From contig NZ_KB903621.1 of the NCBI RefSeq assembly GCF_000379725.1, forward strand, positions 62,001 to 126,000: a stretch of 64,000 nt of DNA, written 5' to 3'. The notes beneath the pieces are model-generated. The model worked only from the letters and a program-made list of their open reading frames with translations, made no database searches and was not told the DNA's origin. The DNA comes from Cytophaga aurantiaca DSM 3654 (GTDB lineage Bacteria > Bacteroidota > Bacteroidia > Cytophagales > Cytophagaceae). The position numbers were made by a program, and so were the translations under genes. Positions 16,544 to 25,344 of the stretch are shown one piece after another (the first letter of the stretch is position 1; each line of letters starts with the position of its first letter).

Positions 16544-17056
16544 ATGTCAGGAATTAGAAAAATCTTAGGGGTAATATGGGGAGTATTAATTGTGACGTTT
16601 GTCTCATTTCTAACTATGCGGAACGAATTCGGCATGTTTAGACCAACAAAATTAAATGATATTGAATTTATTAATAAAAATTTAAACTATAAAAATATTG
16701 ACGCTATAAAAATAAGTACAGATATATACCTGGGATATTTTAGCCGAACAATAATTAATAAAGACACAATTAACTATTTAATAAGAGGAATTAAAAATGC
16801 GAAGTGGTCTTACGTATCACATCCATCAGCAACTGATTGCATAGATATAGAAATACATTTCAAAAATGATACAAGTGCTACTTTTTCAGTGTTTAATTCC
16901 AAAAAATCAGGAACAAACTTTAACTTTTGGGGTCTCTCTGGACATTACAGAAACGATACGTTGCAGCCCATTATTAAAGCTTTATCTGATGAGTTGTATA
17001 AAGACACTGCGATATATTCCAAGCGCCATCATATTAAAAAGTATTTAAATTATTAG
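16544..17056 (+). CDS. Membrane-anchored protein, unknown
   Basis: A 170-residue protein with one N-terminal membrane segment (about residues 7-25, ILGVIWGVLIVTFVSFL) and a soluble, probably periplasmic, domain rich in Asn, Lys and Ile. The coding sequence is more AT-rich than its neighbours. I do not recognise the family. It lies between the decayed fragment and the complete copy of a duplicated gene, with its stop only 8 bases from the convergent complete gene, so it probably arrived or was enclosed during the rearrangement. The ATG at 16544 directly precedes the membrane segment. Confidence 0.6.
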   Translation: MSGIRKILGVIWGVLIVTFVSFLTMRNEFGMFRPTKLNDIEFINKNLNYKNIDAIKISTDIYLGYFSRTIINKDTINYLIRGIKNAKWSYVSHPSATDCIDIEIHFKNDTSATFSVFNSKKSGTNFNFWGLSGHYRNDTLQPIIKALSDELYKDTAIYSKRHHIKKYLNY

Positions 17057-17064
17057 TTCATTCA

Positions 17065-17850
17065 TTAAAACAGCCGATCTTCTAAGTCAAAAGGCAGTAC
17101 ATAATTCATCCGCTCTAGCCCAATACTGTAGGGTATTACAGTAAACTCGCCATTTATATACCAGTATATTTGTCTTGAAATACGGGATTCGGAGTTGTGA
17201 TATGTTTCGTCTGTAAAATGCACCAAAAATTGCATGCCTACTTCAAGCGAAATATCGTCTTCGATGATCTTACAAATAAATGTGTCTTTATCAGGTAAGG
17301 CAACCAGCGCACCGTGTGTTCCTTGCAGGGCCGGATATTCTTCCAGATACAAAACAGCAGAAGTTTTAAACGCATCGTCTCCTGTTAACGTCCACATGCC
17401 TGCCTGCGGATGTCCTTCATAAGGCACAACTACACGGTGATATGTTTCCTGAATATTCTTTAATGCTCTTTCAAATAATTCATCTTCTGTTTTATCCCAG
17501 GCTGCAGCATTCGCTTTAAGAACATGTTCAATAGAAGACGGATAGTCCAGTACTAAAATCGTTTTTGTATCCTCTAAGGTTTCACGCACATAAAATGCTT
17601 CTTCGGGAAACGATTCCAGATCTGCTTTGCTGATTATTCGAAGTGATAGATAACGTGCAAAAGCTTCGTACCCTTCTTCTTCCTGAACTGCAGACTGAAA
17701 TACAAATGCCTTTTGAGTTTCTTCGGGCACATTGTTATGATCTTCTGTCTGATCTTTTGATCCGGAAGAAGAAGTTGACGAATCGGTTTTTTGTGCCGAG
17801 TCGTTATTCGAATAAATAAAATTTAAATATTTTTTAAGGAAGCTTTTCAT
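17065..17850 (-). CDS. DUF1444-like protein
   Basis: A 261-residue, probably cytoplasmic, acidic protein. After a short basic start and a Ser/Asp/Thr-rich linker (about 15-45) comes a folded region whose pattern (TEDELFERALKNI, WTLTGDDAFKTSAVLYLE, GALVALPDKDTFICKI) resembles DUF1444/YtpQ-type proteins as I remember them. The C-terminal third (about 195-261) is the part duplicated as a decayed fragment at 16278-16484. Function is unknown. The family assignment is tentative; a suppressor-of-fused-like or immunity-type fold is an alternative not testable here. It stands alone, convergent with the unknown gene at 16544. Confidence 0.6.
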   Translation of the reverse strand: MKSFLKKYLNFIYSNNDSAQKTDSSTSSSGSKDQTEDHNNVPEETQKAFVFQSAVQEEEGYEAFARYLSLRIISKADLESFPEEAFYVRETLEDTKTILVLDYPSSIEHVLKANAAAWDKTEDELFERALKNIQETYHRVVVPYEGHPQAGMWTLTGDDAFKTSAVLYLEEYPALQGTHGALVALPDKDTFICKIIEDDISLEVGMQFLVHFTDETYHNSESRISRQIYWYINGEFTVIPYSIGLERMNYVLPFDLEDRLF

Positions 17851-18052
17851 TACAGCTCATCAATTATTCTGCAAGATACGACAGTATGAATAAAAAGGAG
17901 AAAAATTAAATCAAGAGTTCATCCACGTATTTCCAACAGCCCTTTTTCCAAATATTACAAGTTGTTTTTTAGATACTTATGATTTTAAAAAGAATTTCAA
18001 GTTGTTGGAAAACTATCTGACAAAAAACATACCTTTGTCGAAATACCGAAAA

Positions 18053-18451
18053 ATGAAAGATAAAATTTTAGAACATTGGGATATTAGCTATTTGGTTTCA
18101 TTTCTGTATATCTTTTTAGCAGAATCTGATTTTGTTATTAATAAAGAAGAAGCTGCTACGCTCAACACCAGCTTAGATGATACACTTGTCCGTTTATTCT
18201 TTCACACGGAAGAGCAAAAAGACGCTATCATTAAGGAAGTAAATACTTATACGCATACATTAGATGAAGCTGAAAAAATGGATCTGATCGAAGAGCTTGC
18301 GAAAAAAATCGATATCCCTTTTGATGTGTATGAATTTATTGTTCAGGAATTAAATAAGATAGCGAAAAGTGATAAATACGTTTCCGTCGAAGAGCACTCA
18401 CTCTTATATTATATCCGATTGAAATTGAATAAAGATTACGACGATAATTAA
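18053..18451 (+). CDS. Small helical protein, TerB-like
   Basis: A 132-residue all-helical acidic protein from the ATG at 18053; an alternative TTG at 18002 would add 17 residues. The sequence SFLYIFLAESDFVINKEEAA, followed by a second helical hairpin with a DKYVSVEEHSLLYYI repeat of the same pattern, resembles TerB/TerB-like domains, which have two such acidic helical units. TerB-like proteins are linked to tellurite resistance and stress, but the domain is used widely, so no function should be inferred. TACCTTTG at 18030-18037 fits the Bacteroidota -7 promoter element (TAnnTTTG), which would favour the ATG. It precedes the YwqK-like gene by 25 bases in the same direction. Confidence 0.6.
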   Translation: MKDKILEHWDISYLVSFLYIFLAESDFVINKEEAATLNTSLDDTLVRLFFHTEEQKDAIIKEVNTYTHTLDEAEKMDLIEELAKKIDIPFDVYEFIVQELNKIAKSDKYVSVEEHSLLYYIRLKLNKDYDDN

Positions 18452-18476
18452 TGCCTCTTCAATTTTAATTGAGATC

Positions 18477-20105
18477 ATGAAAAAGCTATTTTTTACGGCA
18501 GCAGTATTTTTATTGGTGAGTTTGTTTTCTGCAGCGCAAAAAATAGTGTTAAACTCTATTCAGGTAAAAGAGGTTCGTGCCTTCAATGGAGACAGAGATA
18601 CAACTCGTTCGATCTATACTATCGACCACCAAGGATACAAACAAGGGCCGTTTCAATATTTTTATAAAAATCAAATCCTGGTTAAAGGAAACTACAAAAA
18701 CGATATACTTGTAGATTCCTGCTTTTTCTACAATAGAGAAGGCGCGTTGTTTGCAAAAGGGAATTTCACTTATAAAAATGATTACAACAGAACGATTGGT
18801 TTTAGTATGACCAGTTACTCTAAAAATTATTTTGCTTATCTAAACGATACTCTTATTGTATACAATCATCCAAGTGATCGATCAAAGCCAAGTGTTTTGG
18901 TATATAAAAATAATCTTAAAGAAGGCGTTTTTAAAATCAATTCAAAATATGGTTTTGAGAATTTGTTTACATACAAACATGACACATTACACGGTCCCTT
19001 TAGGAACGTTTTTATTTTAAATTTCAATAAATACCACGAAGAGATTTTTTTCGAAGAAGGGTCCTATTGGAATGGAGCAAATAGCTACGATGACTGGTAT
19101 TATAAATATTTAATTAAGGAAAATCAAAGCCCTGTATTAATTCAAAAAACACTGTATAATAAAAACATCAAACTCGAGAGTGCTACCTATTACAAAACTT
19201 CCGGAAAAAACGAATGTTTATATTACTACTCTACAACCGGCACTATTGATAGTATTCGATGCCTGCATGAAGAAGGAAATTTAAAATCCTTTATTCATTA
19301 CGGCTCTAATGGAGAGGGTGTGCAATATACCTATAATAAAGAAGGGCAATTAATTAAAAAGGCTTCGTATGAAAGAGGACTGCTTAATGGATATATGTAT
19401 GAATATACCGACAACGTTGTTGATCAAAAAACACTTTATAAAAATGATACCATCATACTAAAAGAACAGATTCAAAATAATATTGTTTCTGAGCGGGCTT
19501 TTTATAAAAATAATGAAGTTGACAAAATAGATTGGTTCAACGATAAAGGAAAATACATGCATTCAATTTCGGGTGGAGCTAATGGTACTATTTCTACTGT
19601 CGGTTCAGATGAAACTACCCCTATATTCATTTATCAGAAAGGAGATAAATCTGTATCTGAAGAAAATTATGCTGAAATGCGGGCTGATATTGTTCTGTAT
19701 AAAGCATTTCCCTTCGGACATGAATTTTACTCGAAAAATAATTCTAATTATTACAACGCATTCGTTATTTCTAAAAGAGAAAATAATGTTTTCAGGCCAA
19801 ATGAATATTATAATTATACCCTTAAACCGATAGAGGATTCGTTGATTGCTTATTCAAAAACTGTAGAAGGCAAAACCTTGTCCAAATTAAAGGCTCCTGT
19901 AACCATAATCATTTCTTTGTCTTTATTGAAATCTAATAAGGTGAGTAAAGCATCTTCTCCCGTTCAATTAAATAAAATTGTTGGCGGGAATAAAAAAATA
20001 AATAAAGTAATTGAAAAATTTTTCGTTGAGCGGACAATCCAATATTCTACTTCTCTTTTTGAAAATCAATATATAGAATGTAGCTATACAATATACCCGA
20101 ACTAA
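18477..20105 (+). CDS. Secreted MORN-variant (YwqK-like) repeat protein
   Basis: A 542-residue exported protein with a signal peptide (MKKLFFTAAVFLLVSLFSAAQ). Repeated units such as HQGYKQGPFQYFYKNQILVKG, GNYKNDILVDSCFFYNREG and YNKEGQLIKKASYERGLLNG are MORN-variant repeats of the kind annotated as YwqK-family proteins. The repeats dominate residues 45-370, after which a C-terminal domain (about 400-542) follows that I do not recognise. In Bacteroidota such proteins are usually periplasmic or surface proteins of unknown role; the antitoxin label attached to YwqK is not supported here because no partner toxin is next to it. A strong hairpin follows the gene. Confidence 0.7.
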   Translation: MKKLFFTAAVFLLVSLFSAAQKIVLNSIQVKEVRAFNGDRDTTRSIYTIDHQGYKQGPFQYFYKNQILVKGNYKNDILVDSCFFYNREGALFAKGNFTYKNDYNRTIGFSMTSYSKNYFAYLNDTLIVYNHPSDRSKPSVLVYKNNLKEGVFKINSKYGFENLFTYKHDTLHGPFRNVFILNFNKYHEEIFFEEGSYWNGANSYDDWYYKYLIKENQSPVLIQKTLYNKNIKLESATYYKTSGKNECLYYYSTTGTIDSIRCLHEEGNLKSFIHYGSNGEGVQYTYNKEGQLIKKASYERGLLNGYMYEYTDNVVDQKTLYKNDTIILKEQIQNNIVSERAFYKNNEVDKIDWFNDKGKYMHSISGGANGTISTVGSDETTPIFIYQKGDKSVSEENYAEMRADIVLYKAFPFGHEFYSKNNSNYYNAFVISKRENNVFRPNEYYNYTLKPIEDSLIAYSKTVEGKTLSKLKAPVTIIISLSLLKSNKVSKASSPVQLNKIVGGNKKINKVIEKFFVERTIQYSTSLFENQYIECSYTIYPN

Positions 20106-20155
20106 TATCACTACTTCTAGGTATTAAACAGGACTACTCCTACTTGTAGTTATAT

Positions 20156-20198
20156 AAAACAGAAAGAGTCACGCGAACAACGTGACTCTTTCTGTTTT
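20156..20198. terminator. Long hairpin terminator
   Basis: An 18-base arm at 20156-20173 (ending AGAGTCACG) pairs perfectly with 20181-20198 around a 7-base loop. It serves the convergent genes ending at 20105 and 20215. Confidence 0.8.
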
Positions 20199-20214
20199 AG
20201 GATAGATTTTAATG

Positions 20215-20910
20215 CTAGAATGAATAGGCGATTTTAATTCCCCACATCCCACTTGGTAATGTTTTTTTCGTTTTTTCAGTTGTAAATACATACGATGAAG
20301 TATATGGATAAACATTTGAAGGTTCAGCATGAGCCTGTGATACCGTTTGTGTTCTAACCCCAATTCCTAAATAATAGTCTAATAAAAAACCTTTACCTAA
20401 ATCATATACGTAACCATAATTAAAGGTAAAGCTGTTTAATTTATTGTATTCTTTTACTCCCGATATATCCTGGCCTTGGTATTGAATCGCTTCAGAATTG
20501 TACATTCTGTGTCTGTATACCACACATAAATAAGAGCCTTCAAAATTGTCGTCGTTCAAATAGACTTTTGGCGAGATGCTATACGTGCTTCCCACTTTGA
20601 AATTTCTCTTGAATTCACTATCAACATCAAAAAAGCCAAAGGTGGTTAAATTACCTACGTAGTTTTCATAGGTAAGCCCTGCGGCAAGTTCAACGCTGAA
20701 TGTATTTCCAAACATACGTTCATAATAAATAGGATAATCACCGATCAAAATTCCCAATGGATTGATGGAGAATTTATTTTTTAGCCCAGTTGATGAACCT
20801 TTAGCCGGCTGGTAAGAATCATATACTTTTATTTGTCCTTCCGGTACCGTTTGAGAATACGATTGATAACTAAATAAAACAACCAATAATACAATGTTTA
20901 AATGCTTCAT
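20215..20910 (-). CDS. Predicted outer-membrane beta-barrel protein
   Basis: A 231-residue exported protein. The frame extends to 20949, but the ATG at 20910 puts the signal peptide (MKHLNIVLLVVLFSYQSYSQ) at the N terminus. The mature protein shows alternating hydrophobic/polar strands, many aromatic residues and a C-terminal Phe (KIAYSF), which is typical of outer-membrane barrels of the OmpA/OmpW-like group. The specific family is not recognised. Divergent from the gene at 20968 with a gap of only 57 bases, so the two promoters must overlap. Confidence 0.65.
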   Translation of the reverse strand: MKHLNIVLLVVLFSYQSYSQTVPEGQIKVYDSYQPAKGSSTGLKNKFSINPLGILIGDYPIYYERMFGNTFSVELAAGLTYENYVGNLTTFGFFDVDSEFKRNFKVGSTYSISPKVYLNDDNFEGSYLCVVYRHRMYNSEAIQYQGQDISGVKEYNKLNSFTFNYGYVYDLGKGFLLDYYLGIGVRTQTVSQAHAEPSNVYPYTSSYVFTTEKTKKTLPSGMWGIKIAYSF

Positions 20911-20967
20911 TCGGGGAAAAATTTTAGATATTTGACCTAAGTTACTCATTTTAATTATATACTCCTT

Positions 20968-22593
20968 ATGAAGCTAATTGCCTTTTTATTTTCACTCCCC
21001 CTAATTCTTTTTACCCATTCGATCCAGGCGCAGGATATTGAATTGAAATGGGGCGCACCTGTTAAAAATGTTAGAGGTGAATACCCTTCAGATGTTTTAG
21101 GTAAAGACGAAACCGGTTTTTATATTTTCAAAAGCGGTAGTCATGTTACGTTAGAAAAATTCGACAACAATATGAATTTTGTATGGCGTAGAGAGTTGGA
21201 GATTTTTTTAACAAAAAGAATCGAAGTTGTTTTTGAGGACATCATTCTTACAAAAAACAAAATCATTGTTTTCACAAGTCATTACGATAGTAAAACAGAT
21301 ACTAAAAAATTATTTGCTTCCTATATTTCTAAGGACGGTGTTATTGAACCTAAACTATACGAAGTAAATTCCTTTGATAATCTATCATCCAAAAAATCGG
21401 TAGTATATGATGTTACACATTCCGAAAATTCAAACTCCATTCTTATTTTTTCAAATTTCAGAGAGAAAAATACTGAAAAAGAAAAATTTCATTATAAAGT
21501 AATTGATGAGAATCTTCTTCAAAAAAATCAGTCGTTTATAGAACTTCCGTATAGCGGACTAAACACATCCATTCTTGATTATTTAATTGATAATGCCGGT
21601 AACATCCACCTTGTATACCGTGTCAACTTAAAGAAAGAGGAGGAAAATAACAGATCAAATGATGATAAAATTGATTTCAATTACTACATCATGTCCTTTT
21701 ATCCTGCAACAAAAGAATATAAAGAATACGATTTAAGAGTTGGCGATCATCTTATATCAGGTATATCTCTGGTCATTGATAAAGATTCAAGGTACATGTA
21801 CATTCCTGGTTTTTATTCAGAAAAAAGACTAAATGCATTAAAGGGTACTTTTATTTCTAAAATTGATCTTATTAATAAAAAAGTAATATATGCGAAACAA
21901 AAAGATTTCGATCCTGTTTTCTTAGCTGCTGTATATGCAAAAGCATCTGATGATGATGATGAAAAAAAGAAAGATATTGAGCAGGCTAAAAAAGATGCAG
22001 CTGATAAAAAGAAAACAAAGCCGAAAGAGCAACTTTATAATTACGATATCCTTGATCTATTTGTAAATGAAAATGAAGAAGTCGTTGTTGTGAGTGAGCA
22101 ATACTATGTGCATGTAGTAACTACAAGTACTACAAGCTCAACCGGCGTTACCACATACCATACAACGTATTACTACTATTACAACAACGTTATGGTTACT
22201 AAATTCGGTGCTGATGGCGAAAGAGTCTGGTCTTCAAATATTCCTAAATATCAGGTAACAACAAACGATGGTGGCTTCTATTCTTCTGTCGGGATATTCT
22301 TCCACAATGACGTAGTTTATATTTTCTATAATGATAACCCTGCCAACGGCACAGTAATGTCTCAAAAACAATTGCGCACAAAAAATCCACAAAGATCTCA
22401 GTTGGCTCTGATCTCTGTTGATGGTTCAGGAAATTTAAAGAAGCGTGTATTAATGCCTGCTCCTGCTAAAGGTAAAGGAATTGCAACACGACCAAAATTC
22501 ACGGTGCAAGTAAACGATAGTCAGGTATTGCTGCTCGGATATTTATCCGGTCAATATAAAATTGGAAAATTAGAACTGTCAACTCAAAAATAA
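20968..22593 (+). CDS. Secreted protein, probable beta-propeller, unknown
   Basis: A 541-residue exported protein with a signal peptide (MKLIAFLFSLPLILFTHSIQAQ). The body has repeated strand-turn units with Asp/Gly and Trp, as in YSDVLGKDETGFYIFKSG-type blades, suggesting a propeller, but blade counting is not secure. A highly charged helical insertion (about 325-355, rich in Lys/Asp/Ala) interrupts the fold and is followed by a Thr/Ser/Tyr-rich stretch near 385-400. The family is not recognised. It ends 13 bases before a remarkable 78-base palindrome. Confidence 0.6.
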   Translation: MKLIAFLFSLPLILFTHSIQAQDIELKWGAPVKNVRGEYPSDVLGKDETGFYIFKSGSHVTLEKFDNNMNFVWRRELEIFLTKRIEVVFEDIILTKNKIIVFTSHYDSKTDTKKLFASYISKDGVIEPKLYEVNSFDNLSSKKSVVYDVTHSENSNSILIFSNFREKNTEKEKFHYKVIDENLLQKNQSFIELPYSGLNTSILDYLIDNAGNIHLVYRVNLKKEEENNRSNDDKIDFNYYIMSFYPATKEYKEYDLRVGDHLISGISLVIDKDSRYMYIPGFYSEKRLNALKGTFISKIDLINKKVIYAKQKDFDPVFLAAVYAKASDDDDEKKKDIEQAKKDAADKKKTKPKEQLYNYDILDLFVNENEEVVVVSEQYYVHVVTTSTTSSTGVTTYHTTYYYYYNNVMVTKFGADGERVWSSNIPKYQVTTNDGGFYSSVGIFFHNDVVYIFYNDNPANGTVMSQKQLRTKNPQRSQLALISVDGSGNLKKRVLMPAPAKGKGIATRPKFTVQVNDSQVLLLGYLSGQYKIGKLELSTQK

Positions 22594-22606
22594 ATTCCAA
22601 TCAACT

Positions 22607-22684
22607 ATTAATGAAAAAGTCCCTTCCAGGTCCCGATCCCGATAGCTATCGGGATCGGGATCTGGAAGGGACTTTTTCATTAAT
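22607..22684. terminator. 78-base near-perfect palindrome
   Basis: Two 39-base arms meet at GATAGCTATC (22641-22650) with a single mismatched pair. The core CCCGATAGCTATCGGG is related to the hairpin at 40211-40249 (CCCG-TAGCTAT-CGGG). It lies between the convergent genes ending at 22593 and 22700 and should act as a strong bidirectional terminator. Confidence 0.75.
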
Positions 22685-22699
22685 ATACATTCACAGTTT

Positions 22700-23365
22700 T
22701 TATACTTCGAACGAATCAACCAATTCCGATTCGTACAAAGCCTTCATTAAGCTGTTGTGTAGTTTCACCGGTCCGTCAACTTCAATGACCAAATAGATCT
22801 GACCTGCACGCTTGCCCTGATTAATAATTTTCGGACTTAATTTAAATGATTTGATCAATTGTTTTATTTGCTGAATGACATCAACATTATTATGCAAGTG
22901 AATTCGGTATATTTTTTCTCTGTTTGTACGGTCAATATATCGTTGTAACCAGGAAAAGGATAAAAGAATAATTAATACTATAACAACGGATATAATTGAA
23001 ATGGCATACATGTTAAAACCCACCATCATACCAATAGCCGCAGCGGCCCATATAACTGCAGCTGTTGTGATTCCTTTGATTGTATTGCCTTCCTTATAAA
23101 TAACACCTGCACCCAAAAAACCTATGCCCGTAATGATTGTTGATGCAATCCGGGTAGGATCGCTTTTGCCCATAAGTGTAACTGCAACAAGTGTAAACAA
23201 GGTTGATCCCACAGTAATTAATATAATTGTTCTGAAACCGGCCACTTTACTTTTATACTCACGTTCTGCACCGATTAAAGCTCCCAAACAAAGTGATATA
23301 CAAAGCTTAATTACTGGCTCTTCAATTGTTTCTAACTCTTTTACTATTTCTGTTACTAAATTCAT
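22700..23365 (-). CDS. MgtC/SapB family membrane protein
   Basis: A 221-residue protein with four or five membrane spans in residues 15-135 and a soluble C-terminal domain of ACT-like length. The signature LGALIGAEREYKSKVAGFRT, then PTRIASTIITGIGFLGAGVIYKEG and IKGITTAAVIWAAAAIGMMVG, is diagnostic of MgtC/SapB. Some members support survival at low magnesium or inside macrophages and affect the F-ATPase; in free-living bacteria the role is less clear. It is the last gene of a radA-HEAT-mgtC run with a 4-base gap to the gene before it. Confidence 0.88.
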   Translation of the reverse strand: MNLVTEIVKELETIEEPVIKLCISLCLGALIGAEREYKSKVAGFRTIILITVGSTLFTLVAVTLMGKSDPTRIASTIITGIGFLGAGVIYKEGNTIKGITTAAVIWAAAAIGMMVGFNMYAISIISVVIVLIILLSFSWLQRYIDRTNREKIYRIHLHNNVDVIQQIKQLIKSFKLSPKIINQGKRAGQIYLVIEVDGPVKLHNSLMKALYESELVDSFEV

Positions 23366-23369
23366 TGGC

Positions 23370-23876
23370 TTATAATTTCTTAATTATTTTATTTGCTCGG
23401 CTTTTAAAGCTTGGCGTTGCATAAGGCAATTGGTCTTCAATAATTATTTTTAATTCATTCCCAAGTTCGGGATATCGTTTTATTACATTGTATGCAACGG
23501 TCATTCCAAATGCTTTTACAGCAGATTCTTCTTTGGGGTCGCTCAACAATATAAATAACCGATCGATCAGTGAACTTTGGTACTCGTCCGGAATCTGCAT
23601 GGTTTGCATGATCCTTAAACTATTTCTACGCACACTTCCATGTATAGGTTTCTCCAAACACGCTATAAGCTGCGGTATATATACGTCAAACCATTCCGGC
23701 TTTAGCTCATATACTTTACTGGCCGCCCAGGATGCGCGCTGAACGAGTATTTTATCTTTACCAATAAAATACTGCATCAGCTGCTTCAGATTTGTTTTTG
23801 ATTCTGCCGCCCAGTAACTTATTTTCTTTGTCTGAACAAGGCTATGTTCTTTTAACAACTCTTCTTTCAGATTCAT
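23370..23876 (-). CDS. HEAT-repeat-like protein
   Basis: A 168-residue helical protein. Helical pairs such as VQRASWAASKVYELKPEWFD and SVRRNSLRIMQTMQIP suggest HEAT/armadillo-type repeats, a protein-binding scaffold. Family-level function is unknown. It lies in a minus-strand operon between radA (14-base gap) and the mgtC-like gene (4-base gap). A scaffold role in DNA repair with RadA is only a guess from position. Confidence 0.6.
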   Translation of the reverse strand: MNLKEELLKEHSLVQTKKISYWAAESKTNLKQLMQYFIGKDKILVQRASWAASKVYELKPEWFDVYIPQLIACLEKPIHGSVRRNSLRIMQTMQIPDEYQSSLIDRLFILLSDPKEESAVKAFGMTVAYNVIKRYPELGNELKIIIEDQLPYATPSFKSRANKIIKKL

Positions 23877-23890
23877 TGTCAGATCAGTTT

Positions 23891-25258
23891 TTAATTGCTT
23901 AAAATTGAATCAAACACTTCACCCAAACGGGCTACATCATGTAAGCGAATGCCGAAACGCTTTGGATCTAAACTTTTCATATTGTATTTAGAAATAAAAA
24001 TATGTTTAAAGCCTAATTTTTCTGCTTCTGAAATACGCTGTTCAATTCTGTTTACCGCACGGATCTCACCACCCAAGCCTACTTCGCCTGCAAAGCAAAT
24101 ATCTCCCGGAATAATGGCATCATGAAAAGAAGAAACAAGGCTCACACACACTGCCATATCAAGCGCAGGATCTTCAACCTTTAATCCACCGGCAATATTT
24201 AAGAACACATCTTGTGCACCAAAGCGCATACCTCCACGTTTCTCTAACACAGCAAGTAACATATTCAATCGCTTTGAATCAAAACCTGTACTACTTCTTT
24301 GCGGCGTGCCGTATGTTGCAGCACTCACAAGAGATTGAATTTCTATCAACAACGGTCTGTTGCCTTCCAGCGTTGCGCCTATTGCAATGCCACTGATGGC
24401 TTCGTCGCGCTGTGATAATAATATTTCGGATGGATTGGTTACTTCACGTAAACCTTCGCCTGACATTTGATAAATCCCCAATTCGGAAGTTGAGCCAAAA
24501 CGGTTTTTTGTTGTTCGCAAAATTCGATACGACAAATGCTGATCGCCTTCAAACTGCAAAACCGTATCAACCATGTGCTCCAATACTTTCGGTCCTGCCA
24601 GCGTTCCTTCTTTGGTAATGTGTCCGATTAAAAAAACCGGTGTGCCACTTTCTTTCGCATACTTCAATAGTTCTGCTGTACACTCACGCACCTGAGAAAT
24701 ACTTCCGGCTGCAGATTCGATAAAAGACGAATGCAATGTTTGAATCGAATCAATAACCAGAATTTCCGGCTGCAGAATTTCTATCTGTTTAAAAATATTC
24801 TGCGTAGACGTTTCGGTTAATATGTAACATGCATCTGAAGGAACTTCAATACGTTCCGCACGCATTTTAATCTGCTGCTCGCTTTCTTCTCCGGATACAT
24901 ACAATACTTTAACTGCAGAAAGTTTTAATGCAACCTGAAGCATTAACGTCGACTTACCAATACCCGGCTCGCCGCCGATCAATACAATAGAGCCCGGTAC
25001 AATGCCACCTCCCAACACGCGATTCAGTTCACCATCCGGTGTTACGATGCGTTGTTCCTGACTGTATGTGATTTCTTTAAGATGACGTGGTCTCTGCGCT
25101 ACCTTCGTAGAGCTGCTGTTCCAGGATGTTTTATCTTCTTTTTGTATGATTTCTTCTACATAGGTATTCCACTCTCCACAAGATGCACAACGACCAACCC
25201 ATTTAGGCGATTGCGCACCGCAGCTTTGACAGAAATAAGATGATTTTACTTTGGCCAT
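23891..25258 (-). CDS. radA: DNA repair protein RadA (Sms)
   Basis: A 455-residue RecA-like ATPase that promotes branch migration and processing of recombination intermediates. The N-terminal C4 zinc finger has Cys10, Cys13, Cys24 and Cys27. The ATPase follows with Walker A GGEPGIGKST, then the RadA-specific KNRFG motif in TTKNRFGSTSELGIY, and the C-terminal Lon-protease-like domain with LNIAGGLKVEDPALDMAV. All key motifs are intact and the length is typical. It is the first gene of a three-gene minus-strand run. The gap to the next gene upstream is 86 bases. Confidence 0.95.
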   Translation of the reverse strand: MAKVKSSYFCQSCGAQSPKWVGRCASCGEWNTYVEEIIQKEDKTSWNSSSTKVAQRPRHLKEITYSQEQRIVTPDGELNRVLGGGIVPGSIVLIGGEPGIGKSTLMLQVALKLSAVKVLYVSGEESEQQIKMRAERIEVPSDACYILTETSTQNIFKQIEILQPEILVIDSIQTLHSSFIESAAGSISQVRECTAELLKYAKESGTPVFLIGHITKEGTLAGPKVLEHMVDTVLQFEGDQHLSYRILRTTKNRFGSTSELGIYQMSGEGLREVTNPSEILLSQRDEAISGIAIGATLEGNRPLLIEIQSLVSAATYGTPQRSSTGFDSKRLNMLLAVLEKRGGMRFGAQDVFLNIAGGLKVEDPALDMAVCVSLVSSFHDAIIPGDICFAGEVGLGGEIRAVNRIEQRISEAEKLGFKHIFISKYNMKSLDPKRFGIRLHDVARLGEVFDSILSN

Positions 25259-25344
25259 AAATTCGTATTAAGTAACATACAAAGTACAAAGAGAATAAGA
25301 GAAATAAAAAAATGATTATCTGGCTAGTAGATTATTTTAACATA

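Noticed and set aside
16278-17850. Polymorphic-toxin immunity array
   Set aside because: The duplicated gene is suggestive, but no toxin, Rhs or other immunity paralogue was found, so this stays a speculation.
18477-20105. YwqK antitoxin with a neighbouring toxin
   Set aside because: The repeats match, but no toxin-like gene lies beside it, and the protein is exported.
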